64,000 nucleotides of DNA from Amphibalanus amphitrite (lineage: Eukaryota; Arthropoda; Thecostraca; Balanomorpha; Balanidae). Location of the stretch: the NCBI RefSeq assembly GCF_019059575.1, contig NW_024882304.1, positions 248,001 through 312,000 on the forward strand. Direction: 5' to 3'. Below, piece by piece: positions 1 to 8,418 of the stretch. The notes below the pieces were generated by a model. The model was not told the origin of the DNA. It saw only the letters and a program-made list of their open reading frames with translations, and searched no databases. Both the position numbers and the translations under genes were made by a program. Every line of letters begins with the position of its first letter. The stretch's first letter is position 1.

Positions 1-150
1 CAGTGATGTCACGTGACCGACCTGACCTCAAGTAACCTTGAAAAATTCCCAGATATACAAGTTGTGAGACCTCTGGAGGACACCATGTATGCGTCCTGTA
101 ACTTTCATCTCGGACAGCTATGGTCATTGGCGTCCAAAACAATGTCAGAA
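1..150 (-). repeat. interspersed repeat copy, inverted relative to 11760-11920
   Basis: Read on the minus strand, the first ~120 bases align by eye with 11775-11915. Shared landmarks are a 'tcctc' start, 'aacttgtatatct', 'tgaggtcag' and a TGACATCAC/GACGTCAC end. Identity is roughly three quarters, so the copies are old. No coding capacity is seen. The far end of the copy is not defined. Confidence 0.5.
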
Positions 151-599
151 CCAAACAGCCTTTTTCACCCTCGCGCTTATAGGAAAGAGGGTTGAATGAA
201 CCCTCTTTTCACCTTTTTCAGATGACTCAGACTTGAATTGAAGTTTCAGTAGCCCGTGATGTCACTAGGCAGCTTTACCACGCCATTTGTAAGCTCCCCT
301 CCCGAAATCACTATTCGAAACCGTTATCGTGACGTAAAATAAATACATTTATAGAAAGAACACCTTCCTAATTTTTTGCATACTTCTTAACAATGAGCCA
401 AATATTTTTTTAAAGAAATAAAAATTCAAAAAAGTTTGGTCCCAAAGTCCAAAAAATACAAATGAAAGAAAACTCGATATGTCATTTATCAAAAATAGCA
501 TATTTTTCGAAATTTCAAAAATATATATTAATCTCTGTTTCATTGCAAGTTCAATGTTATATAACATTTGGCATTTGAATAATCCGTCTTAGAGTTACA
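151..599. other. no recognisable feature
   Basis: AT-rich non-coding DNA between two old repeat fragments. I see no open frame with domain content, no terminal repeats and no RNA gene. A second 'gtgatgtcac' motif near 257 suggests it may belong to the same diverged repeat as the window start. Confidence 0.4.
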
Positions 600-1110
600 G
601 CCCGCCAAACTTAGCGCTGCAAAGCAAGATCCAAAAAATGTTATACGCCATAACTCAAAAAATACTTATCTGATAAGCCTGAAATTGTTACAGGTGGATT
701 CAGAGCCCCTGATTACCCCTGAGACCAATTCTCGTCAAATTCCGAGAGATGAGGGTGTCAAATTGGAAAAAAGTGGTACGATCTATCGTGGAATGCCCCA
801 AAGGTCAGTGGCCTCCCGGCTCTGGCTTCGATCAGTTTTGCAAGCGAAGAAACTGAGCCTAAGGCGCGTGCCGTCTGCTCGGCGCCGGCCGCGGCCCAAA
901 ACGCGGCAAAGATGCGCCCGCCACGTACACACCGCTGCACGCACCCCCTCGAAAAGTTGATACGACAAACAGATGCACGCGTCCGACTTGTGTTGAAAAT
1001 TTCACCCCCGTAGCCCGCACCGTTCCGGAGCAATAGCCCGCCAAGCGTGACTGACGCGTTTCATACATACAGACATTTTGATTTTTATATATGTCTCAAA
1101 TAATAAAAAT
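600..1110 (+). repeat. diverged relative of the array-unit tail
   Basis: The order of landmarks matches the 3' part of the array units: 'cgcacccc', a short 'gatacga' stretch, 'aaaatttcac', then GCACCGTTCCGGAGC followed by 'caata' and a 'gtgactgacgcg' stretch. The hairpin is kept with one mismatch compared with the units' GCGCCGTTCCGGCGC. Similarity is weak and was judged by eye, so this may be an ancient copy or a related family. Confidence 0.4.
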
Positions 1111-1462
1111 CAAATCTCAATCTCAACACTCAACACTCCCTTTTCCGGGAGTGTTTGAGATAGGCGGACGTGTTTCAGAGTGCTCCAGTTTATTGCATAT
1201 TTTAGCGCAGGTTCCTTGTAGCATGAGCTAAAATTTATACAAATCGAATCATAATTTTACGTAGTTCAGCCTGGTATAATTGGGATCAGGGATAGACGGA
1301 AAACTTATTTGTTATCAGCCTATAAAAATTACGATATTTTGACCCAATTAAGCATTTTTCGATTCGCCAAACGTTTGATACTCTTCTTGATTTTCCACTG
1401 CACCCCGTGCATTTTCGTGAAGGAGCCTCTAATTGCAGTAGCCCAGGAGCTCCCCAGCGAAA
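1111..1462 (+). other. probable LINE 5' UTR / upstream region
   Basis: Non-coding DNA directly before ORF1. It holds a short perfect hairpin, ACACTCCC-ttttcc-GGGAGTGT, around 1133-1154. In LINEs the internal promoter lies in the 5' UTR, but I see no specific promoter element here. The true 5' end could be anywhere in this interval. Confidence 0.4.
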
Positions 1463-3163
1463 ATGAGCGCTAGGAATAAAGATGAAGAAAATGCCGCTGA
1501 TGCACGGGAGCTGGAGATAATGGCGGAAACAACGCCAAAAACCATGGACACGGGCTGTTCTCTACCGAGTGCAGCAGAAACGACCGCCTTTTCTCTGGAA
1601 GCGCTTGACTTATTAGATTCATCTAGTAAGTACCAGCGCATTGTCCAGGAGCGCGAAATTATTTTTGGTGGACAGCAGGATCCTACAGCGGTGAGACAAG
1701 TACTAATGACACTTGATGAGACAGACATAAGAAACCTCCGCGAACATCTGTTCAGACAACTGACTGAAGCAGTTCCAGCTATAGGAGGACGGACGTTGTG
1801 TCGGAGAAAGCCGGGCAACAAAGCGGCACTGTCAGACGACTGCTGGGAGCTTGGCTATTCGTGTGTTCAGCGTCTTCTGACACAGCACGCGAATACAGCC
1901 ACTCTAAGACCAGCAGGCCGTGAAATGCTCCCCCCACCCGGGTCAGGTCTGGAGCCAGCTGCCTCCTCCGTGGTGGCTTCACTAGAAGCCGTGCTATCCA
2001 GACAGCTCAACCTGGAGCGCCAACTGCAGACACTGGGCAGCAAAAACACTGCGCTGGAGACCCGAGTAAGATGCCTAGAAGCAGAATCGACCAGACTGCG
2101 AGAGGAGAGTGCAACAAAGGATGCACGGATTGCCCAATTGGAGATATATGTAGAAGAAGCTGTATCTCGTTCCGTAGCACTGGCGACAGCTGAAGGCACA
2201 TCGAACCGGGAGGCTCATAACTCAGAAAAAAATAGTGGAGCTAATAGGACAGCGGATATCGCCGCCGCGATTGACATCCGCGCCCTAGGTGCGGCAATCG
2301 CCAGCTCACTGCAGTGGAACGCGGGTGACTCCGAGTCTGAAGCTGAGAATGACGCATGCTGCGGCGGTTCACGGCCACCAGTTCAACAACTGCAACGCGA
2401 AACGCGACCGCTGGCTCCAGTTCGAGACACTCTCACCGGCAATAGGGAACGGTCATTTGCTGAAGCGGCTCGTACCGGCGGGGCACAAGCACAAACTCAG
2501 AGCACGAGATCTGATGACTCCCAACGAAGCCCCCCTGGTGTTGTAACAGGCACGGGTGTGCAATCATCGCTGATCATGCCGAGGACTGAACAGTATGGCC
2601 CACACAAGAAGTTCTTCATCTCAGGATTTCGACAGGAAGTCTCTGACAGCGATGTCCGTTCGCTCGTGTTCGGTGTCGTAAGGAACCTGCATGACTTTCA
2701 CAGGGTCAAGTACGGTGGAAGTGCACATCAGGCGCGATCGAAGTCGTACATGATTGAAGTTGACGGCCAAGACGCTGACCTAGTTATGGACCCTATGAGA
2801 TGGCCAGCTGGACTCACGGTAGCTATGAAGTTGGATGAAGGCGGACCCCGCCGACCAACGTTTCAGACCCAAGGAAGTGGACCGAGGACAGCCGAAGCAC
2901 GATGGTCAGGCGGACGCCCTCCGTACACATCGTCTGAAACTGAACAGACCCATGGAATGTCAGCCGAATTCAACCGCACCAGAGTACCCGGTAACAGTAG
3001 CTTCGGCCATCCTGAAGGATGGGCCGGTGCTCAACCTCAGCGCGCAACCACCGGCTATACTTCACAGTACGGTGACTGGCAAACGGTCAACTATGGACGC
3101 AAACGAGGCAGGCGAGTCGACCAACAGCAACAGTACAGTAACAGACGCGCTCACCATTGGTAG
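1463..3163 (+). CDS. LINE ORF1 protein (coiled coil plus RRM-like domain)
   Basis: 566 residues from an ATG (aaaATGAGC) to TAG. ORF1 proteins bind LINE RNA and form trimeric RNP particles. Three regions are visible. An acidic N-terminal part is rich in Glu, Asp and Ala. A heptad-rich stretch at about residues 172-235 alternates Leu/Arg/Glu and should form a coiled coil. A compact segment at about 377-460, opening with 'KKFFISGFRQEV', resembles an RRM-like fold. The C-terminus is rich in Arg, Gly and Gln. I see no CCHC zinc knuckle. The last 329 nt overlap ORF2, which is in the +1 frame. No internal stop is present, so it may still be functional. Identification rests on position before ORF2 and architecture, not on a confident sequence match. 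Confidence 0.8.
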   Translation: MSARNKDEENAADARELEIMAETTPKTMDTGCSLPSAAETTAFSLEALDLLDSSSKYQRIVQEREIIFGGQQDPTAVRQVLMTLDETDIRNLREHLFRQLTEAVPAIGGRTLCRRKPGNKAALSDDCWELGYSCVQRLLTQHANTATLRPAGREMLPPPGSGLEPAASSVVASLEAVLSRQLNLERQLQTLGSKNTALETRVRCLEAESTRLREESATKDARIAQLEIYVEEAVSRSVALATAEGTSNREAHNSEKNSGANRTADIAAAIDIRALGAAIASSLQWNAGDSESEAENDACCGGSRPPVQQLQRETRPLAPVRDTLTGNRERSFAEAARTGGAQAQTQSTRSDDSQRSPPGVVTGTGVQSSLIMPRTEQYGPHKKFFISGFRQEVSDSDVRSLVFGVVRNLHDFHRVKYGGSAHQARSKSYMIEVDGQDADLVMDPMRWPAGLTVAMKLDEGGPRRPTFQTQGSGPRTAEARWSGGRPPYTSSETEQTHGMSAEFNRTRVPGNSSFGHPEGWAGAQPQRATTGYTSQYGDWQTVNYGRKRGRRVDQQQQYSNRRAHHW

Positions 3164-6008
3164 TTACAACTGTGAGGGCTTCCTTAGTGCAGCGCATTAC
3201 ATAGTGGAACAGCTTTTGCCTAACAGTGATCTGCTGTTCCTGTCAGAGACATGGCTCTCACGAGCTGAGGAACCCTACCTTTCAAATGTAATTGATTCGC
3301 TAGATGATGGCGATTATTATTATGCGCAAGATTTTGCTGCAGAGCTACCACCTCGGGTGGGTGAAGGCAGACCTCATGGAGGGGTAGCCTGGATTTGCCG
3401 GAGGCGCATGAACCGCAGCTTTGAAGCTATATGCTGTAATGACCACAGACTGTGTGGTGTCACCCTTCTTGAGAGCAACACTCCCGTTCTAAATCTTATA
3501 GGATGTTATATGCCCTTCTGGGACTCGTACGGACCGAATGGCGAAGAGTACCTTACAGTTATTGCAAAACTTGATGCAATATTAGAGTCTGTCCGAGCCG
3601 ACGCTCCAATTCTACTTGTCGGGGATTTCAACTGTGCACTTCTCCCTCTGGCAGACACAGCTCGCACAGTCGGATGGCAGCATCTCCGAGGTCTTACACC
3701 CAACAGTTTGGCTATGCAGTCTCTCCTCGACGACTATGACCTGACAGTTGCAGAGTTTCGGTTTCCGCAAAAAGTTGGTTACACATATTCTCGTGGTAAC
3801 AGCCGCTCCCACATAGATCATATCGCGGTGCCCAATAGCCGTGTTCAAGACGTACGCAGCTGCACAATATTGCCTCCTTGCAAGGACAACCTCAGCCCGC
3901 ACCTGCCAATAATCTGTGAACTTTTGATAAAAGTTCCAATGGCTATGCGTTGGAGTAGCCCAAATGATAAATCCTATTGGAATTCCACAGAGCAAGTAGA
4001 TTGGAGCTGCCCCGCGAAAGTAGCCGCCTACCAGAGTATTCTGGAAGAAATCCTGCCTTCACAGCTAGCATGCTGCGGCGATTCTCTCGATAACCTGGAT
4101 TCTGCTATCACACACAGCATGCATACCGCTGCTCGAGTCTCTGGTTGTTCCAGACCCAGACACCGACCAAGGGCCTGGTGGACTCCCGATGTGGCACGAG
4201 CGAGAGACCGCAGTAGGTTCTGGTTCAACATTTGGAAAAGCTGTGATAGACGGCAAGGGACAGCGGTGAGCGCCTGTTATCACGCCGCTCGACGCAGCTA
4301 CAGGAAGGCTCGCCGAGCAGCAGCAATGTCTAGCATTGAAAAAGATGCTAAACTCATCCATTCATTGCGCCGTAATGGAAATAGTAATGCTTTTTGGCGC
4401 AGTGTGCAGCGTGCTAGAAGAGGAAATAATTGCACGGTGTCGGTGTGCAGTGCACCGGACTTTGCAGATTACTTTAGAGACGTCTACAGAGACTCTCAAG
4501 AAGAGCTGACCACTGAACAGCACCGGATCTCAAATACTGTCGCTGATATGGTTCGTGGTGCTGCTGCAGTAGTAGAAGAACGAGTCGTCACGCCGGCGGA
4601 TGTATCTGCGCTCATCTCTCGCCTACACAGGGGTAAATCGGCTGGAGTCGACGGTATAACAGCCGAACACCTCGTACTGGGTTCGACCCCTGCGCTACTA
4701 TCTGCAGTGGCTCTTCTGCTAAGTAAGTGTCTCACCGAAAAGACAGTCCCTGTGACCTTTACTGAAGGCCTGATGGTACCAGTGTTGAAAAAATCCCAGT
4801 TAGACTCCCACTCTATGGATAACTATCGGCCAATATCGATCACAACAACAATATCCAAGCTGCTAGAACTGCATATTCTTCGCGAATTGCAGGACAAGTA
4901 CACCCCGCATGATCTCCAATTTGGGTTCATACCAGGACGTGGTGTCAGCGAGGCATCCCTAATGGTAGGCGAGACACTGAACTGGAACCTGAGCAGAAGT
5001 CTCCCAGTATTTGCAGCCAATCTCGATGCCAGAAAGTGCTTCGACAGGATATGGCATGACGGACTATTCTACCAGCTGCGAGATTTTTTGGACACAAGTA
5101 CATGGCTTCTAATTGTGAACTGGTATCGGAAGTTAACAGCGAAGATAAAATTTGCCGGGCAAATATCTGCTGCGTTCCCTGTACTCCGCGGTACCAGACA
5201 GGGTGCGATACTCTCTCCCACATTCGCAAATATCTACCTGTACCCACTGGTAGCCTCTCTGGACTACAGTGGCCGTGGCGCCTTTTGGCACCGTCACCAT
5301 GTTCCCGCGGTCTGCTACGCAGACGACTTGTTACTCATGTCCACAAACACAGGGCACCTGTCACAAATGCTTCAAATAGTAGAAGACTTTGCAAGATCCT
5401 GGAGGCTTGAGTTTACGCACCCACAAGCGGAGAGAACCAAGAGCCACATCATAGTTTTTGGAGGTGATACCCTATCCGAACTACCTACATGGCACCTCGA
5501 TGGCCAGATTCTAATAAAAAAGAATCGATCAGAGCACCTTGGAGTGATCCTAGACTGCAAGTTTTCTGGCACACCTCACACAGAAATGCGCATAAAACGG
5601 GGAAGAGCCGCTTTTTATGGCCTCTCCACGGTTGGAATACTGTCCAGACGTCTATCGCCAAATGACAAGATTTTTCTGTGGAAAGCGGTGGTAGTACCAG
5701 CCCTTGTATTTGGCTGCGATGTAGCGCCTCTGAGTCCAACTGATGTCATTCGGCTAGAAGCATTGCAATCGTCGTGTCTAAAAGCTGCCCTGGGATTACC
5801 ACGATTTGCCCACCATACGCTGCTTTTGGAGGCTGCTGACGTCCCTCAAGTTCACGAGGTTTTACGCAGTCGGACGCTGAAGACATTTTATTCAGCGATG
5901 AATAGCTCGGATCGCCTGGTCAGCGGCCTACTCTCCTCTGTCGCTGTTCTCGGGTGTAACTCCACAGCACTTCCCGGATCTTTCGCCCAGATTGTGTTCC
6001 AGATGTGA
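2835..6008 (+). CDS. LINE ORF2: APE endonuclease and reverse transcriptase
   Basis: 1057 residues in the longest frame. ORF2p nicks target DNA and reverse-transcribes the LINE RNA at the nick. The APE-type endonuclease starts near residue 108 ('IGSYNCEGF', active-site Asn), with the catalytic Glu in 'FLSETWL', 'VGDFNC' near 263 and 'SHIDHI' near 325. The reverse transcriptase follows from about 600: 'DGITAEH', 'DNYRPIS', 'QFGFIPGRG', 'NLDARKCFDR', 'GTRQGAILSP' and the catalytic 'YADD' near 828, then 'HLGVILD'. No RNase H domain follows. The first ATG (2835) lies 329 nt inside ORF1, and the catalytic domain begins only at the ORF1 stop, so translation may start downstream by reinitiation. An in-frame ATG at about residue 87 is another candidate. 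All key motifs are present and there are no stops, so the copy looks intact. Confidence 0.95.
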   Translation: MKADPADQRFRPKEVDRGQPKHDGQADALRTHRLKLNRPMECQPNSTAPEYPVTVASAILKDGPVLNLSAQPPAILHSTVTGKRSTMDANEAGESTNSNSTVTDALTIGSYNCEGFLSAAHYIVEQLLPNSDLLFLSETWLSRAEEPYLSNVIDSLDDGDYYYAQDFAAELPPRVGEGRPHGGVAWICRRRMNRSFEAICCNDHRLCGVTLLESNTPVLNLIGCYMPFWDSYGPNGEEYLTVIAKLDAILESVRADAPILLVGDFNCALLPLADTARTVGWQHLRGLTPNSLAMQSLLDDYDLTVAEFRFPQKVGYTYSRGNSRSHIDHIAVPNSRVQDVRSCTILPPCKDNLSPHLPIICELLIKVPMAMRWSSPNDKSYWNSTEQVDWSCPAKVAAYQSILEEILPSQLACCGDSLDNLDSAITHSMHTAARVSGCSRPRHRPRAWWTPDVARARDRSRFWFNIWKSCDRRQGTAVSACYHAARRSYRKARRAAAMSSIEKDAKLIHSLRRNGNSNAFWRSVQRARRGNNCTVSVCSAPDFADYFRDVYRDSQEELTTEQHRISNTVADMVRGAAAVVEERVVTPADVSALISRLHRGKSAGVDGITAEHLVLGSTPALLSAVALLLSKCLTEKTVPVTFTEGLMVPVLKKSQLDSHSMDNYRPISITTTISKLLELHILRELQDKYTPHDLQFGFIPGRGVSEASLMVGETLNWNLSRSLPVFAANLDARKCFDRIWHDGLFYQLRDFLDTSTWLLIVNWYRKLTAKIKFAGQISAAFPVLRGTRQGAILSPTFANIYLYPLVASLDYSGRGAFWHRHHVPAVCYADDLLLMSTNTGHLSQMLQIVEDFARSWRLEFTHPQAERTKSHIIVFGGDTLSELPTWHLDGQILIKKNRSEHLGVILDCKFSGTPHTEMRIKRGRAAFYGLSTVGILSRRLSPNDKIFLWKAVVVPALVFGCDVAPLSPTDVIRLEALQSSCLKAALGLPRFAHHTLLLEAADVPQVHEVLRSRTLKTFYSAMNSSDRLVSGLLSSVAVLGCNSTALPGSFAQIVFQM

Positions 6009-6236
6009 GGAACCAGGTTAAATGGAACCGGGTTAAATGGGATAATGGATATTGCTGCCGGACATATCGATCCAGACGTCATCACTGCACCGCGCCCCGA
6101 AAATGGCCTCAGAGACTCTTTAGCAGGCCTCTTGAGCTCCACATGCGAGATGTCGCGGAAGCTGTTGCGTTTGCTTACTGTGAATACCTGATTTGTATGA
6201 GTATGAAAGCATGTTTGTCGCTGATATGTGACGCCT

Positions 6237-6262
6237 AATAAACATTATTATTATTATTATTA
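6237..6262 (+). terminator. LINE polyadenylation signal and (TTA)n tail
   Basis: AATAAA at 6237-6242 is followed immediately by about six ATT/TTA repeats ending at 6262. Short simple-repeat tails are typical 3' ends of several LINE clades and mark the 3' junction with the array unit. Confidence 0.7.
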
Positions 6263-7109
6263 TAAGCCATCGATCGGATTTTATCAAAAAATACCTCTAA
6301 CGTTAACAAAACACGGTCGTATGTTTGAGTCATTTTCACAAAAGTTTATTGACTTTTCGGTAATATTTTGGGTGGATATTAGTCAGAAAAGAATGCTCTT
6401 TCCGAATATGTAGGTTTCATAGCGATTGATCAGCGTTTTCAATACGTTTAGATGTTGTAAAGCCCGAAAGGACGTCGCGCTCCGCGCGAATCAAATTTTC
6501 AAATTAATTTTTCATTATTAAGGAAATGGTACGGAACATCAGTTTTTGTTTGCTATTATCTGATTACACATACATTTGTCTGCAAAATGATACAACACCG
6601 ATTTCATTCCGTCAAGCCGTTTTCCAGCGGCATCGGTTTTCTTCCCACAATGCATGAAATCGGTCATTTTTTCACAACCCGGGGTGCTGCCTTGCACGTG
6701 GCGCGTGCTATACTATGAAACCATATCAATACGCTAGTCCCATCTCTCCTCTATCCAGTGGTGGCAACCCCACCTCGCTACGGCAATCTGTCGCCGAGTT
6801 TTGGGCCCGGGAAGTGGGCGCCGCAGGCCGGTTTTCGCCCGATCTTCGATTTGACCGTTTCCCGTGTTAACCCTATGGCGCACGCGAGCGCGTGCTGACG
6901 GCGCACCCCTGGACCGATCCGTCCCAAATTTTAATACAGAGGTCACATCAACCCATCGATTCGGCATGCCAAATTTCACGTCGATACGCGGCGCCTTTCA
7001 GGCGCAATAAGACACATAAGACATGACGGATTACGCACGCACGCACGCACGCACGGACATGTTATAATTCATAATATAGATAGACTAGAGTAACATAGAT
7101 AGACTAGAG
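6263..7109 (+). repeat. array unit 1, type A, 3' part only
   Basis: Starts mid-unit at 'ataagccatcgatcgg' directly after the LINE tail. It continues through the conserved core, the paired-stem region (about 6595-6680), the hairpin GCGCCTTTCAGGCGC (about 7001-7015) and the tail. The tail is followed by a short duplicated junction ('gatagactagag' twice, 7078-7109). The 5' half of this unit is not found in the window. Confidence 0.8.
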
Positions 7110-7686
7110 GTACAGGTTTACGCGATAACTGTGCGTTTTGATAGATGCGTTTGAGGGGGCATTAGTTTGGGTTTGGGATTATTATTTTTATTTGTCTTAT
7201 TTTGTCGGAGTTGGATATTTGTTTGAACGGCATGGTATGCTGGTGCTGGTTGCGGGTTGTTAGAGCCTTTCTCATGGTTCGCCTTTATCGAACTCAAACC
7301 CACCCTACCCTACCCTAACCTACCCATACCCTACCTTACTCATAACCTACACATAGTTACCCTTCTCATACTCGATTAAAGTAACGTACCAAATTTGAGC
7401 GCAATCGGCCCAGCCGTTCTTGAGATATAAAAGCCGTCCGCTGCACGTGCGCACGCGCTAGCTGAGACTTGTGCCAGCCACCTTTCTAAATTGTCCCCAA
7501 CAGTGTACAAAATTTGAGCGAAATCGGCACAGCCGTTCTTGAGATGTAGAAACGGACCCCTCACGTGCGCAAATGCAATCGATCCACCCTACCTGTCACA
7601 CATGACCATGCATCGCCAGGTTATTGCCCCCTCCACCCACAGTCCAAGTTTCAGCTCAATCGGCCCAGTAGCAGCTGAGTTATTCC

Positions 7687-8124
7687 CAGGGCTGTCTCAT
7701 CCCTATCTCCGTAACGTGTCGTGTGCGACCAATGACGTCACGGCATTGCGGCGTTCTGATTGGGCGGCAGCTCCGAATCGCCCGACTGGTGGTCCCCGCT
7801 CGACAAGTGCACGTGCGCAGACTAGGCATTTGTAGTGGCATTGACAGCAGAAAAAGTGAGCTAATGCAGAGCTCTGAATATACTTGAATAGAGTATAAGA
7901 CGTCAGTAATACGTAAAAACGTCAGATAGGTTTCTTGTTCGTCTTGATTCGAGCTTTTATGTGATATAATTTTTACCTTAGTGTCGAGTCTGGCAGCTAT
8001 GTGGGAGAGCCCTAAAGTTGGGTCATTTTCCATAGGATTGCATTACAGCCGTCCGACCCTTCGTACCTGTGACGTCACGGAAATCGCTGCTTCGGCCTAA
8101 TGAGCATACCTTCTATAGGGCCTT
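7687..8124. mobile_element. 438-bp non-autonomous DNA element, 10-bp target duplication
   Basis: Flanked by the direct repeat GAGTTATTCC (7677-7686 and 8125-8134), and the host unit continues intact on both sides. It starts CAGGGCTGTC and ends TTCTATAGGGCCTT. A palindromic TGACGTCA lies about 50 bp from each end. There is no coding capacity. A 9-10 bp duplication is typical of Mutator-like elements, but the termini are barely inverted, so the superfamily is a guess. Confidence 0.7.
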
Positions 8125-8418
8125 GAGTTATTCCAAGTACAATAATGTGCTGTTTACTGGTAAACGCTTATTTTTAGTGTGTGGAATTCCCCTTAGCGGG
8201 CGGTGCATTGCAGCCCATGCTTTGATAGCTATTGTCAAAAGTTGAATGGCCTGCCTGCCGAAGCCATCGATGGGATTTTGTCGAAAAATATCGGTAACGT
8301 TAACAAAACACGGTCGTATGCTTGAGTCATTTTCATAAAAGTTTATTGACTTTTCGATAATATTTTGGGTGGATATTGGTCAGAAAAGAATGCTCTTTCC
8401 GAATATGAAGGTTTCATA

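Larger units (their letters stand above)
1111..6262 (+). mobile_element. APE-type non-LTR retrotransposon (LINE), apparently intact
   Basis: Two long overlapping ORFs encode a coiled-coil/RRM-like ORF1 protein and an endonuclease-reverse transcriptase. They are followed by a ~230-bp 3' UTR, an AATAAA at 6237-6242 and a (TTA)n tail ending at 6262. The 3' flank begins 'ataagccatcgatcgg', a sequence found mid-unit in the array, so the element abuts an array unit. The 5' end is not defined: I placed it where the older repeat ends, and found no target-site duplication or matching left half of the unit. The clade is uncertain. A simple-repeat 3' end with no RNase H fits several clades, such as L2/CR1-like or RTE-like. 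Confidence 0.85.
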
